Source of the DNA: Chloroflexota bacterium
Lineage (GTDB): Bacteria > Chloroflexota > Anaerolineae > Anaerolineales > Villigracilaceae
Direction: 5' to 3'
DNA: 64,000 nucleotides
NCBI GenBank assembly: GCA_016223135.1
Contig: JACRPQ010000004.1
Coordinates: forward strand, 992,001-1,056,000
Shown here: positions 34,369 to 42,222 of the stretch, piece after piece
Layout: the number at the start of each line of letters is the position of its first letter
Position numbering within the stretch: the stretch's first letter is position 1
Made by a program: the position numbers and the translations under genes
Notes under the pieces: generated by a model
The model's input: the letters and a program-made list of their open reading frames with translations, nothing else
Told to the model about the DNA's origin: nothing
Database searches by the model: none

Positions 34369-34432
34369 ATAGACAATTCCAGGGGTGGTCCCTGGGAAAC
34401 CAAAAACTTTTATCCAGAAAGGAATTACAGCC

Positions 34433-34585
34433 ATGTTATTCGCCCCCAAAGAAAAAGGTCAAGGTCTGGTCGAGTATGCCATCATCCTCGCCCTCGTCGC
34501 CATCGTCGTGATTGCGGTCATGCGCTTGCTCGGACCCAAGATCGGCAACACCTTCACCAACATCAACGACGCTCTCCCCAGCTAA
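34433..34585 (+). CDS. Flp/Fap-type (type IVb) pilin
   Basis: 50 residues. 'KGQGLVEYAIILALVAIVVIAVMRLLGPKIG' fits a Flp pilin: a short basic leader, Gly-Gln-Gly before the hydrophobic helix, and Glu/Tyr early in the mature part. Cleavage by a TadV/CpaA-type peptidase is expected. Flp pilins normally work with a tad/cpa machinery, but no other tad gene is in this window. A perfect terminator follows, so it is a monocistronic unit. Confidence 0.85.
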   Translation: MLFAPKEKGQGLVEYAIILALVAIVVIAVMRLLGPKIGNTFTNINDALPS

Positions 34586-34600
34586 TTCACAGCAGCACCC

Positions 34601-34638
34601 AAACGAAAAATCCCGTCGTGAGGCGGGATTTTTCGTTT
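34601..34638 (+). terminator. strong intrinsic terminator after the pilin gene
   Basis: AAACGAAAAATCCCG (34601-34615) and CGGGATTTTTCGTTT (34624-34638) form a perfect 15-bp inverted repeat with an 8-nt loop. Confidence 0.92.
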
Positions 34639-34680
34639 ACGTTAACCTCAATTCGGAGTAAACACTCGCCTCTGAAAATT

Positions 34681-34802
34681 CTAGCCACCCGACACTTTTG
34701 TTTTGGGACGCAGATGAACGCTGATGTACGCTGATTTAGGTTGTTTTTTTCTGCGTTTAGCTGCGTTTTTCAATGTCCCATTTGAAACTGTCAGGTCGCT
34801 AG
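34681..34802 (+). repeat. CTAGCC-type palindromic element, copy 1
   Basis: A 122-bp element starting CTAGCCACCCGACAC and ending GTCAGGTCGCTAG, which are imperfect terminal inverted repeats. Inside are GGGACGCAGATGAACGCTG-like and CTGCGTTT-rich arms. A second copy lies in direct orientation at 39914-40023. Confidence 0.8.
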
Positions 34803-34813
34803 TGAAAATTTAT

Positions 34814-35026
34814 CTATGAACTTTCGTATTTGAACGAAACTTTCACTTTGGCGCGGTAGGCAACGACTTTTCCTTCGTCCAGAACCATGTCCAGTTCAAC
34901 GACTTCTGCGATGCGCAAGTCGCGCAGGCTTTGGGCGGCGCGTTCCACGGCAACGGCGGCGGCTTTTTCCCACGAGTCGGTGCTCGTGCCGACCAGTTCG
35001 ATAATTTTGTAAACGCTCTCTGCCAT
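34814..35026 (-). CDS. dodecin flavin-binding protein
   Basis: 70 residues from ATG 35026 with AAGGAGAG before it. 'VYKIIELVGTSTDSWEKAAAVAVERAAQSLRDLRIAEVVELDMVLDEGKVVAYRAKVKVSFKYE' matches the dodecin fold (beta-alpha-beta-beta). Dodecins form hollow dodecamers that bind flavins or their degradation products and act as stores or sinks. It lies 59 nt downstream of the acyl-CoA synthetase start on the opposite side of a small gap; no operon partner is evident. Confidence 0.9.
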   Translation of the reverse strand: MAESVYKIIELVGTSTDSWEKAAAVAVERAAQSLRDLRIAEVVELDMVLDEGKVVAYRAKVKVSFKYESS

Positions 35027-35085
35027 TTTTCTCTCCTTGTGTGTGGGCTTATCATCACTATACAATATTTTCATAGGCAATACAA

Positions 35086-37131
35086 CTACCGCGCTTTTAT
35101 CCGCACATCCACAGCGATTGCGCCTTTTTCCAAAACACGCAAGGGATTGATTTCGATTTCCTCTATGAGCTCGTTCTCCACTGCCAGGCGGGATAACTTG
35201 AGAAGGACATCCACCGCCGCTCCCTCGTCTGCAGGGGGGATGCTGCGAAACCCTCTGAGTTTTCGCCCCGCCCATGTTTTGCGAATCATTTCTTCCGCTT
35301 CAGCCTGAGTCAGCGGCGCCAGGGCAAACACCACATCTTTGAGTCCTTCCACTTCCACGCCGCCGGAGCCAAACATCATGAGCGGTCCGAATTGCGGATC
35401 GCGCACCATTCCCACGATGGCCTCCTGCCCTTGAGGGATTTGCTTCTGAAGATGAACGCCTTCGATCCGGGCATACGGCACGGCGGCTTTGACGCGGCTC
35501 ATCATCTGCGCGTAGGCAGCAGATAGTGAAGAGGCGTCTTTGATGTTCAACATCACACCGCCAACGTCCGATTTATGGGGAATATCCGTTGATGCGATTT
35601 TCATGACGATGGGATAGCCGATTTCATCCGCAAAGGCAATGGCTTCCTCTGCGTTGCGCGCCAGTTTGAGCACCGCAACAGGGATGTCGTACGCCGCGAG
35701 CAGTTCTTCAGGATTCGAGATGGACAGGCGGGCACGCTGCAAACGAGTCTCGTGCGTTTCCTCCGCCTTCAGAAACTGGGCGCGTTTGTACAATGCGCTC
35801 AATGCTGCGACGGCGCGTTCAGGAAAGGGATAGGTGGGAATCTTCGCGCTTTTGAATGTTTGCTTTGCCTGCTCAATCAGGGTTGAGCCTAACAATGCAA
35901 CCACGACAGGCTTATCCGATTGACCGATGGCATCCATCAATTTTTCCGCCACCTCTTCCGCTTTGAACATGGGCGGCGGCGGCAGGATGACCAGCGCTGC
36001 GTCCACGTTGGGGTCGGCGAGCAGGAGACGCAGGCAGTCGGCGTAGGTCTGCGGAGAGGCGGAGGCGAGCATGTCCACCGGGTTGTGGAGGGAGGCAGAG
36101 GGCGGGAGGATGGCAGATAACGCTTTCAGCGTGGATTCGGTCAATTGGGCAGGGACCAGGTTATTCGTCTCGAGTGAATCGGCGGCGATGACGCCGGGTC
36201 CGCCGGCGTTGGTCAGGATGGCAATCCGCTTTCCGCGCGGCAGGGGGCAGGTCTCCAATGCCCTTGCCCAGTCGAACATTTGCTCGGCGGTGTCGGCGCG
36301 CAGGACTCCGGCTTTGGCAAAGGCAGCGTCGAAGGCGGTGTCGGAGGCGGCTAAGGCTCCGGTGTGCGAAGCGGCGGCTTTTTGTCCGGCATCGAAGCGC
36401 CCGACTTTGAGGGCAATGAGCGGTTTGCGCCGACGCACGCGGCGGGCAGTTTCCACAAAGCGGCGTCCGTCTGAAACGGATTCCATATACAGCGCAATGA
36501 CCTTTGTGTGCGGGTCTTCTGCCAGCGCCGCGAGCATGTCGGTCTCGTTGACATCTGCCTGATTGCCGAGGCTGACGATTTGCGAAAAGCCGAACCCCTC
36601 GCCGCGCGCCCAGTCCACGATGGAGGCAGCGAAAGCGCCCGAATGTGAGATGAAACCAATGCCGCCTGTCGCCGGCATGGGCGGCTGGAGGAAGGTGGTG
36701 TCGAGCGGCAGATGAGTGTCAATGACGCCGATGCAGTTGGGACCAAGCAGGCGCACGCCGTGAGCGCGGGCGGCTTCCAGACATTGTTCTTCGAGCGCCG
36801 CGCCCTCCGCGCCCGTCTCGCGGAAGCCCGCAGAGACGATGATGGCGGCGCGGATGCCGCGCTTGCCGCACTGCTCAATGACTTGTGGTGTGACATGGGG
36901 CGGGACGATGAGGACGGCAAGGTCAACGGGGTCAGGCACGGCGGCAAGTTCCGTGTAGAGCGGACGTCCGAATAGCTCACCCGGCTTCTGGCTGACGAAA
37001 TGAATGGCGCCGCGGTAGCCGCTTTGGACGAGGTTGCGCGCTGCGCCGTAGCCAAGTTTTTCCGGCGATGTAGATGCGCCGACGACTACGACACCTTTGG
37101 GTTGGAAGAAAGGGAGCAGGGAGGTATCCAT
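35086..37131 (-). CDS. ADP-forming acetate/acyl-CoA ligase (fused alpha-beta)
   Basis: 681 residues from ATG 37131. The N-terminal CoA-binding domain begins 'PKGVVVVGASTSPEKLGYG', and 'FISHSGAFAASIVDWARGEGFGFSQIVSLGNQADVNE' covers the ligase region. 'AASHTGALAASDTAFDAAFAKAGV' is close to the catalytic phospho-His region. The ATP-grasp (beta) part is about residues 470-681 ('GYPIVMKIASTDIPHKSDVGGVMLNI', 'GSGGVEVEGLKDV'). Such enzymes form ATP from acyl-CoA and ADP in fermentation, or work in reverse. Acyl specificity is unknown. Confidence 0.88.
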   Translation of the reverse strand: MDTSLLPFFQPKGVVVVGASTSPEKLGYGAARNLVQSGYRGAIHFVSQKPGELFGRPLYTELAAVPDPVDLAVLIVPPHVTPQVIEQCGKRGIRAAIIVSAGFRETGAEGAALEEQCLEAARAHGVRLLGPNCIGVIDTHLPLDTTFLQPPMPATGGIGFISHSGAFAASIVDWARGEGFGFSQIVSLGNQADVNETDMLAALAEDPHTKVIALYMESVSDGRRFVETARRVRRRKPLIALKVGRFDAGQKAAASHTGALAASDTAFDAAFAKAGVLRADTAEQMFDWARALETCPLPRGKRIAILTNAGGPGVIAADSLETNNLVPAQLTESTLKALSAILPPSASLHNPVDMLASASPQTYADCLRLLLADPNVDAALVILPPPPMFKAEEVAEKLMDAIGQSDKPVVVALLGSTLIEQAKQTFKSAKIPTYPFPERAVAALSALYKRAQFLKAEETHETRLQRARLSISNPEELLAAYDIPVAVLKLARNAEEAIAFADEIGYPIVMKIASTDIPHKSDVGGVMLNIKDASSLSAAYAQMMSRVKAAVPYARIEGVHLQKQIPQGQEAIVGMVRDPQFGPLMMFGSGGVEVEGLKDVVFALAPLTQAEAEEMIRKTWAGRKLRGFRSIPPADEGAAVDVLLKLSRLAVENELIEEIEINPLRVLEKGAIAVDVRIKAR

Positions 37132-37220
37132 GCGGCGATTAAACCACACTTATCAAAAGGGAGACTGCCGCCGCTTTATGGTATTGTTTTTCGAAAACTA
37201 TGCCAATCGCGAAGGCACCG

Positions 37221-37305
37221 CACGGGGATTAACCCCCGTGCTATTCCTGCCAAGTCCGCTCAAGCGGACTAGTCCCGCCAAGGCGGGACTTTGTACGAAT
37301 AGCAC
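37221..37305. repeat. cloverleaf-like cluster of perfect inverted repeats
   Basis: CACGGGG/CCCCGTG (37221-37227 and 37234-37240) precedes an outer pair GTGCTATTC (37238-37246) and GAATAGCAC (37297-37305). The outer pair encloses two perfect hairpins: AGTCCGCT-CA-AGCGGACT (37253-37270) and AGTCCCGCC-AA-GGCGGGACT (37271-37290). No gene is apparent in this 483-bp gap (37132-37614), which also holds the element at 37410-37555. Confidence 0.85.
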
Positions 37306-37409
37306 GGACGCCTGCCCTGAGCCGACGGGCTGAGTTTATCGAAGCCCTGTCGAAGGGTTCACGTTCGTGCGGGCATGGCAGATGCCGCACTTGAAAATCG
37401 CTTTACGCG

Positions 37410-37555
37410 TTAGAGAGTGTTTTGAAATTCATTTTCCAACCACAGATGAACACAGATAAATTGGATTTAATGGTGAGTTCATCACGTTTTTCACCAAAAT
37501 CAGCATTCATCTGCGTTTATCTGTGGTGAATCTCGATTTATAAAACACTCTCTAA
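37410..37555. repeat. MITE-like element with 14-bp perfect terminal inverted repeats
   Basis: TTAGAGAGTGTTTT (37410-37423) and AAAACACTCTCTAA (37542-37555) flank 118 bp. Inside are imperfect inverse arms of the type CCACAGATGAACACAGATAAA and TTTATCTGTGG. No coding potential. Confidence 0.85.
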
Positions 37556-37577
37556 TGAAATTCTGTCCTTGCTTTGC

Positions 37578-37583
37578 TACAAT
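37578..37583 (+). promoter_or_regulatory. -10 box TACAAT
   Basis: TACAAT lies 31 nt before ATG 37615 and 22 bp beyond the repeat element at 37410-37555. A strong AAAGGAGG follows before the ATG. Confidence 0.4.
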
Positions 37584-37614
37584 GAAAACATCCTTGAGAG
37601 AAAAGGAGGTCTGT

Positions 37615-38154
37615 ATGTTCGACGCAAAACTTGTGGCAGACCTCATCACCGCTGCGCGCGGTTTGCTTGGGGTGGTGATGGTCTGGCTGGGATTCACACA
37701 AGGCAGGGAGGCGCTTCCGCTTGTCGTGATTCTCATGCTGCTTGATTGGACGGGTGACTTTGTGGATGGCGGCATCGCCAAGCGCAGCCGCCGCGCGCGC
37801 CGCACCTGGATCGGCGACAGCGACCTCTACGTTGATCTGCTGGTTTCCCTCTGCTTGGGGATTTATCTGCTGACGGCTGGATTTGTGGGACTCACCGCCG
37901 GGCTGCTCTACCTCCTCGGCTGGATGCTTGCTCTCTGGCGCTTCGGGCTGGACCATAACCTGCTCATGCTCGTCCAGGCTCCCATCTACCTTTGGCTGAT
38001 TCTGACCGCCCTGCGGCTCATTCCCGAAATGGGCAACTGGCTGGTGTTGTGGATTTTGATTGCCACTGCCATCAACTGGCGGCGGTTTTCGAAGGAGATC
38101 GTTCCCAACTTTGTCAATGGGATGATTTCCCTTTGGCGGCATCGTCATTCTTGA
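37615..38154 (+). CDS. CDP-alcohol phosphatidyltransferase-like membrane protein
   Basis: 179 residues from ATG 37615, which follows AAAGGAGG. 'LLDWTGDFVDGGIAKRSRRARRTWIGDSDLYVDLLVS' resembles the CDP-alcohol motif DGxxAR(8)GxxxDxxxD, although with substitutions, notably K for R and an altered spacing. About four or five membrane segments follow. It would transfer a phosphoalcohol head group to a lipid acceptor. Because key residues differ, a catalytically changed homologue is possible. Confidence 0.65.
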   Translation: MFDAKLVADLITAARGLLGVVMVWLGFTQGREALPLVVILMLLDWTGDFVDGGIAKRSRRARRTWIGDSDLYVDLLVSLCLGIYLLTAGFVGLTAGLLYLLGWMLALWRFGLDHNLLMLVQAPIYLWLILTALRLIPEMGNWLVLWILIATAINWRRFSKEIVPNFVNGMISLWRHRHS

Positions 38155-38160
38155 ACTAAC

Positions 38161-38252
38161 CAGGACTTACGCGTAATCAACGTTCTCTAACGTTGATGCT
38201 CCAGTCTGCGCGTTAGAGAACGCGCTCTACGCAAGGTTTTGCGTAAGTCCTG
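38161..38252. repeat. MITE-like element, family A, copy 3, with nested CGTTAGAGAACG motifs
   Basis: Perfect 12-bp terminal inverted repeats CAGGACTTACGC (38161-38172) and GCGTAAGTCCTG (38241-38252). Inside, CGTTCTCTAACG (38181-38192) and CGTTAGAGAACG (38211-38222) are inverse copies of the same motif. The right end AGGTTTTGCGTAAGTC is shared with copies 1 and 2. Confidence 0.85.
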
Positions 38253-38266
38253 ATAACGAGAAATAC

Positions 38267-39238
38267 ATGCCCGGCAAACAGGAACTTTTCGTCGAGCCGC
38301 ACAACGACGAACATCCGCATTTTTATCAATGGCTTTGGGGGATGATCAGGCGTTTGTTACGGCGAATTGGGCACGAGCGGCTGCCCAAGTTCATGAAACT
38401 TGCCGTGTCGGTGGCGGAGCCGGCGGGACGCATCACCTTTCAGCGCGAACCATTCCGCGTCCCTGCGGAGGAATGCGGCGAGTACATTGTCCTGAGCGCC
38501 AATCTTTGGCATGACTGGCCCCGCTTCAAAGATATGGAGAAGCGTCTTGAAGCGTTTGCAAGCCTGGTTGAGTCCGAGCGGGCAGACCTGCTCCTCCTGC
38601 AGGAGGTGGCGCGCACTTCCACCTTCAAAGCGGATGAATGGCTGGCAAAACGCCTGAACATGGCATACGTCTATTCACGGGCGAACGGCTCGCAAAAAAT
38701 CGGATTTGAAGAGGGGTTGGGAATATACAGCCGTTTTCCGCTCAAACGGTTTCCCTACCTGCGGCAGATGCGCCAGGCGCACAATCCCTTCTCGCGGCGC
38801 TTGGCGCTGGGCGTGGAAGTGGACATGCCGTGCGGCGAAGTTTTGGCAATCTCCGCCCACCTCGGTTTGCTGCGCAAGGAAAACGCAAAGCAACTGCGCG
38901 CCTTACAAACCTGGGCGCATCACCTTGCCGGCGGACGTTCCGCCATCATTGCCGGCGACTTCAACGCCCCCGAACACACCCGCCAAATCAAACATATCCG
39001 CGCCTACTGGATGGACACATTGCGGGAAGTGGTTCAAAACGGCGGCGCTCCCACCCATCACATCCGCTTTCCGTGGGGCGGCGCCTTTCTCAGCCATCGC
39101 CTGGATTACATCTTCCTCCAGCCCGGCAAACCCGCCTGGCGGGTGTTGGAAGTGCGGCATCTCGATGCGCCCGGATGCTCCCACTCCGACCATCTCGCTG
39201 TGCTGGCGAGACTTACGCCCGTCCCTTCCGCCGCTTGA
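38267..39238 (+). CDS. endonuclease/exonuclease/phosphatase family protein
   Basis: 323 residues. The conserved blocks are 'LSANLWHDWPRFKDM', 'LLLLQEVARTS' (catalytic Glu), 'GLGIYSRFPL', 'ISAHLGLL' (His), 'IIAGDFNAPEHT' (Asp and Asn), 'LDYIFLQPGKPAW' and 'HSDHLAVLARL' (His), all in the order of the EEP fold. The N-terminal 60 residues are unusual and partly hydrophobic. Substrate may be DNA, a sugar phosphate or a phospholipid. It starts 15 nt after the repeat element; no strong ribosome-binding site is seen. Confidence 0.85.
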   Translation: MPGKQELFVEPHNDEHPHFYQWLWGMIRRLLRRIGHERLPKFMKLAVSVAEPAGRITFQREPFRVPAEECGEYIVLSANLWHDWPRFKDMEKRLEAFASLVESERADLLLLQEVARTSTFKADEWLAKRLNMAYVYSRANGSQKIGFEEGLGIYSRFPLKRFPYLRQMRQAHNPFSRRLALGVEVDMPCGEVLAISAHLGLLRKENAKQLRALQTWAHHLAGGRSAIIAGDFNAPEHTRQIKHIRAYWMDTLREVVQNGGAPTHHIRFPWGGAFLSHRLDYIFLQPGKPAWRVLEVRHLDAPGCSHSDHLAVLARLTPVPSAA

Positions 39239-39239
39239 T

Positions 39240-39752
39240 TTACCACCTGTCCCAATGCACCACTTCTTCCAGCGGTCTGCGTCCGCCCCTCTTTGGCGGC
39301 GCGGATAACTTCTCCTCTTCCAGCGGGTACCCAAACGACAGCGCAATCCGTAAATGCCATTCGGGTGGAAAGCCCAAAATCTCACGCGCCTTCTCGAACT
39401 CATAGATCGAAGCGGGGACTGAACCGACGCCCAACTCCCACGCCGCCAACTGCATGAACGCTGCTGCCTGCCCGGCGTCGAACATCGTTTGAAACTTGGC
39501 GGTCGGGTCGGGTGTGAGGATGGCAACGCCCAGCGCCGCCCCGGCGAGATGTCCCGCCCACGTCCCGCATTCTGAAAGCGCCTTGAGAATCGCCTTATCT
39601 CGAATGGCAATGAACTGCCATGCCTGCTCGTTCTTCGACGACTGCGACCTGCGTCCCGCGTTCAGAATCGTCCGCACCACTTCTTCCGGCAGCGGCGCGT
39701 CCTTGAACTTTCTCACCGCCCTCTTCGTCCGTATGGCATCCAAAACGTTCAT
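39240..39752 (-). CDS. nitroreductase family protein
   Basis: 170 residues from ATG 39752 (AAAGGAGG upstream). 'IRTKRAVRKFKDAPLPEEVVRTILNAGRRSQSSKNEQAWQFIAI' and 'DAGQAAAFMQLAAWELGVGSVPASIYEFEKAREILGFPPEWHLRIALSFGYP' are typical of FMN-dependent nitroreductases. It is convergent with the EEP gene, with only one base between stop codons. The true substrate is unknown. Confidence 0.9.
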   Translation of the reverse strand: MNVLDAIRTKRAVRKFKDAPLPEEVVRTILNAGRRSQSSKNEQAWQFIAIRDKAILKALSECGTWAGHLAGAALGVAILTPDPTAKFQTMFDAGQAAAFMQLAAWELGVGSVPASIYEFEKAREILGFPPEWHLRIALSFGYPLEEEKLSAPPKRGGRRPLEEVVHWDRW

Positions 39753-39839
39753 CTTTTCACCTCCTTTCGGAGCCATTCTCTGGTAAGAAATGCTCTGTTG
39801 CAAACACTTCGCTCCATCCTTTTTGCTCCATTTTACCTC

Positions 39840-39880
39840 TCACCCCCAACCACTCCTATTGGGAGATGGGTTGAGGGTGA
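39840..39880. repeat. CTCACCCC-type palindrome (intergenic copy)
   Basis: TCACCCCCAACC (39840-39851) and GGTTGAGGGTGA (39869-39880) are inverse with one mismatch, and CTCC/GGAG lies inside. Related arms occur within cinA (59910-59958) and, in part, queG. The surrounding gap (39753-40066) also holds the second CTAGCC element. Confidence 0.75.
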
Positions 39881-39913
39881 TGAAAAGAAAGTGTGGACGT
39901 TGCTGCGCTTTTT

Positions 39914-40023
39914 CTAGCCACCCGGCACTTTTGTTTTGGGACGCAGATAAACGCTGATTTAAGTTTTTTTTCTGCGTTTATCTGCGTTTTTCAGCGTCCC
40001 ATTTGAAGCTATCAGGTCGCTAG
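39914..40023 (+). repeat. CTAGCC-type palindromic element, copy 2
   Basis: A 110-bp direct-orientation copy of 34681-34802 with the same ends (CTAGCCACCCGGCAC ... ATCAGGTCGCTAG). Internal arms GGGACGCAGATAAACGCTG and CAGCGTCCC are inverse complements, so the whole element can fold as a long hairpin. Confidence 0.8.
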
Positions 40024-40066
40024 CTCTTTTTTATCTTGCAACAGACAAGGGGGCTGGGAAGGCTGT

Positions 40067-41959
40067 TCAGCAAATTCTCGTAATCAAAATGACGATTGTC
40101 CGCTGACCGCTAAAACCGTTTGCATCCGTCACACGGAGAATGAGACGCGCATAAGCGCTGACCTCACAGCCGGGAAACGAAATGGTGTTGGATGGCGCCC
40201 AGGTGAGAGTCTCGCCAGAACCGATTGCGTATTCTGTGCCTCCGTTGCCGGCTGCGTCCGTCGGATAGGCAATGGACCATTTGAACTTGTAGGGTCCTTC
40301 TCCGCCGCTGGCTGAACCAGAAAGTGTGATTACTTCGTCCGGTCCAACCATTCCGCCATCCGGCGGACTATCAATGACGGCAAGGATTTGCGGCGGCGGC
40401 AGAACTTGAATTGAGACCGAAGCGCTCCCGCTCCCGCCCGCCAGGTCGGTGGCGGTTAATGTCAGCGTGCGATTGCCGGCTGTATCGAACTTCACCGACG
40501 CCCGCTCGCAGTCCGTGATGGGAAACGGGTCGCCCGACTGGTTGCTCTTCCACCGGCATTGAAGTGGACCGCCATTCGGATCGAAAACCGTGGCGCGCAA
40601 TTTGACGGTTTCGCCCTGATAAACCTGGGTGCCTTGATTCGGACTCTGGATGGATACGACGGGCGGCTGGTTCGCCCCCTCGCCGAAGCCGGCGCACGCA
40701 TTGTACAGCTCCTTCTGGTAGTGCAGCTTGATCACTTTTGCCGAGTCAATGCCGGCGAAAAGCCAGATACATCCCTCCGCTTTCCACAACAACTGTGGTT
40801 CGGAAGGCAGCCCGGAGAGACTGGCGCGCAGGCGAGGACCCGCCTCCAGGCTGGCGAACGGTCCGATTATGCCGTACAGCATGAGTTTAAATTCGCCGCC
40901 CACCGCGCCGCGCACGTCAACTTGTCCGCCGAAAACGGGCGTGGGCTTGTTGAAATCGAACGATGCCTCGCTAAGATTCTCGAAACCGCTATCGGAATTG
41001 TAGCGGAAGCCGGCGGCAAGCGTGAGCTTTTGCCCGATGGCATACTCAACCTTGGACGTGAGCGACCCGTCGCCTTGGAGATAAACGCTCAGGATCGGCG
41101 TGAACACCACCGGCACCGGTCCCATCCAAAGCGTAAAAGTGGCAAACTCGTGCCGGGCAATCTCGATTTTCTTGTTGAAACTCGTTGCGTCGCCTTTTAC
41201 AGACAACGAGGTGCTTTCGACGATGCCGACGCGGGTCATAAAATTAAGGTCGGGGATTTCAGCGCACACGCCGAAAACTTTCTCGTTGCAGGAAATGTCG
41301 AGATCCGCTTCGAGCTTCGGCTCGAGGCTGGCATTACCGACGAATCGAATTTTTCCGCCCGTGCCAAAGTCTGTGTCAATGGTGTAGGAAAGCGGCTGCG
41401 CGCGAAGCATGGGCTGTATTGGAGGAAAGTTGATCGGCGAAAGCGCTGCGTTGTGCGCTATGCTTGGCGTGTTGAAGGTCACGCCGGGCGCCAGCCAGCT
41501 GGAGCGAATATCCTCGGGGCGCAAGTCGCGCACAAAACTTAGATGTCCTTCGTGAACGGCTTCGGTCAGTTCGGCATCCTCGGTCTCGACAATTACCTTC
41601 TCTCCCTCTATTCTCACGCTGCGTACCTTTCTCAGTAAACCGTATGGTGCGGCTTCAACCGCATCTGAAACCAAGACATCGCCAGCCTTGAGCGTCTCGA
41701 GACCCGGCGCTGACCGATTAAATATGAGCGTCCCCTCGGCGGAGACGCTCTCAAGAGACCCTTGGGTCTCAGTATCCATTACTTTGGTGGTGGGAGGAAT
41801 AAGATAATCTGATGGGGTAGGCGTGGGAGGGATAAGGGTGGGAACGGGGGTGTCTGTGGAGGTCGGTGTAGGGGGTTGACTTTTCGGAAGATTGCATACC
41901 GTAGTTAACAGCAGGACGAGTATCGCGATCAGACCGGTCTTGAGGGGCGATTTATTCAT
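40067..41959 (-). CDS. secreted multi-domain protein with Ig/PKD-like repeats
   Basis: 630 residues from ATG 41959 (AAGGAGAATGT upstream). The signal segment 'IAILVLLLTTVC' may be lipobox-like (Cys22, though Val before Cys is unusual), then a Thr/Pro linker. A long beta-rich middle part has no recognised family. The C-terminus has two Ig/PKD-like modules: 'VSIQSPNQGTQVYQGETVKLRATVFDPNGGPLQCRWKSN' and 'AVIDSPPDGGMVGPDEVITLSGSASGGEGPYKFKWSIA'. Expected outside the cell. Function unknown. Confidence 0.65.
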   Translation of the reverse strand: MNKSPLKTGLIAILVLLLTTVCNLPKSQPPTPTSTDTPVPTLIPPTPTPSDYLIPPTTKVMDTETQGSLESVSAEGTLIFNRSAPGLETLKAGDVLVSDAVEAAPYGLLRKVRSVRIEGEKVIVETEDAELTEAVHEGHLSFVRDLRPEDIRSSWLAPGVTFNTPSIAHNAALSPINFPPIQPMLRAQPLSYTIDTDFGTGGKIRFVGNASLEPKLEADLDISCNEKVFGVCAEIPDLNFMTRVGIVESTSLSVKGDATSFNKKIEIARHEFATFTLWMGPVPVVFTPILSVYLQGDGSLTSKVEYAIGQKLTLAAGFRYNSDSGFENLSEASFDFNKPTPVFGGQVDVRGAVGGEFKLMLYGIIGPFASLEAGPRLRASLSGLPSEPQLLWKAEGCIWLFAGIDSAKVIKLHYQKELYNACAGFGEGANQPPVVSIQSPNQGTQVYQGETVKLRATVFDPNGGPLQCRWKSNQSGDPFPITDCERASVKFDTAGNRTLTLTATDLAGGSGSASVSIQVLPPPQILAVIDSPPDGGMVGPDEVITLSGSASGGEGPYKFKWSIAYPTDAAGNGGTEYAIGSGETLTWAPSNTISFPGCEVSAYARLILRVTDANGFSGQRTIVILITRIC

Positions 41960-42091
41960 ACATTCTCCTTTCATACCGCTAAACAGATACCTGTAAAGAG
42001 TGTTTCGGATAAAAATCATAACGTCAACAACTTGCGAATGTCAATTCAGCGCTGCCTCCCCAAAAAGTCATCCTTGTCAGTGCTCCCGCAA

Positions 42092-42188
42092 GTCACTAAC
42101 TCACCTTACACAGTTTCTTCGTAGGGCGGGTCATGTCGCCCGAAAACGCGAGATAAATCTCGCGCTACCGCGTAAGGTGAGTCACTAA
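42092..42188. mobile_element. 81-bp palindromic element with 8-bp flanking direct repeats
   Basis: GTCACTAA occurs directly on both sides (42092-42099 and 42181-42188). The element between starts CTCACCTTAC and ends GTAAGGTGA, with a 9-bp inverted repeat TCACCTTAC/GTAAGGTGA. Inside, GTAG/CTAC encloses two hairpins: GGGCG/CGCCC and CGCGAGAT-AA-ATCTCGCG (42147-42164). The direct repeat is what a target-site duplication would leave. Confidence 0.65.
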
Positions 42189-42209
42189 TCACCAATCACC
42201 ACTCCACAG

Positions 42210-42215
42210 TATAAT
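42210..42215 (+). promoter_or_regulatory. TATAAT promoter, leaderless-type spacing
   Basis: A perfect TATAAT ends 7 nt before ATG 42223; there is no ribosome-binding site in the gap. It lies 22 bp beyond the palindromic element. Confidence 0.5.
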
Positions 42216-42222
42216 TCAACCA

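Noticed and set aside
34681-40023. Insertion sequence at the CTAGCC elements or other MITE-like repeats
   Set aside because: No transposase reading frame lies within or between the element ends; they are too short to be autonomous.
8611-42188. CRISPR array made of the recurring short palindromes
   Set aside because: Repeats are scattered over tens of kilobases, not regularly spaced, and no cas genes are present.
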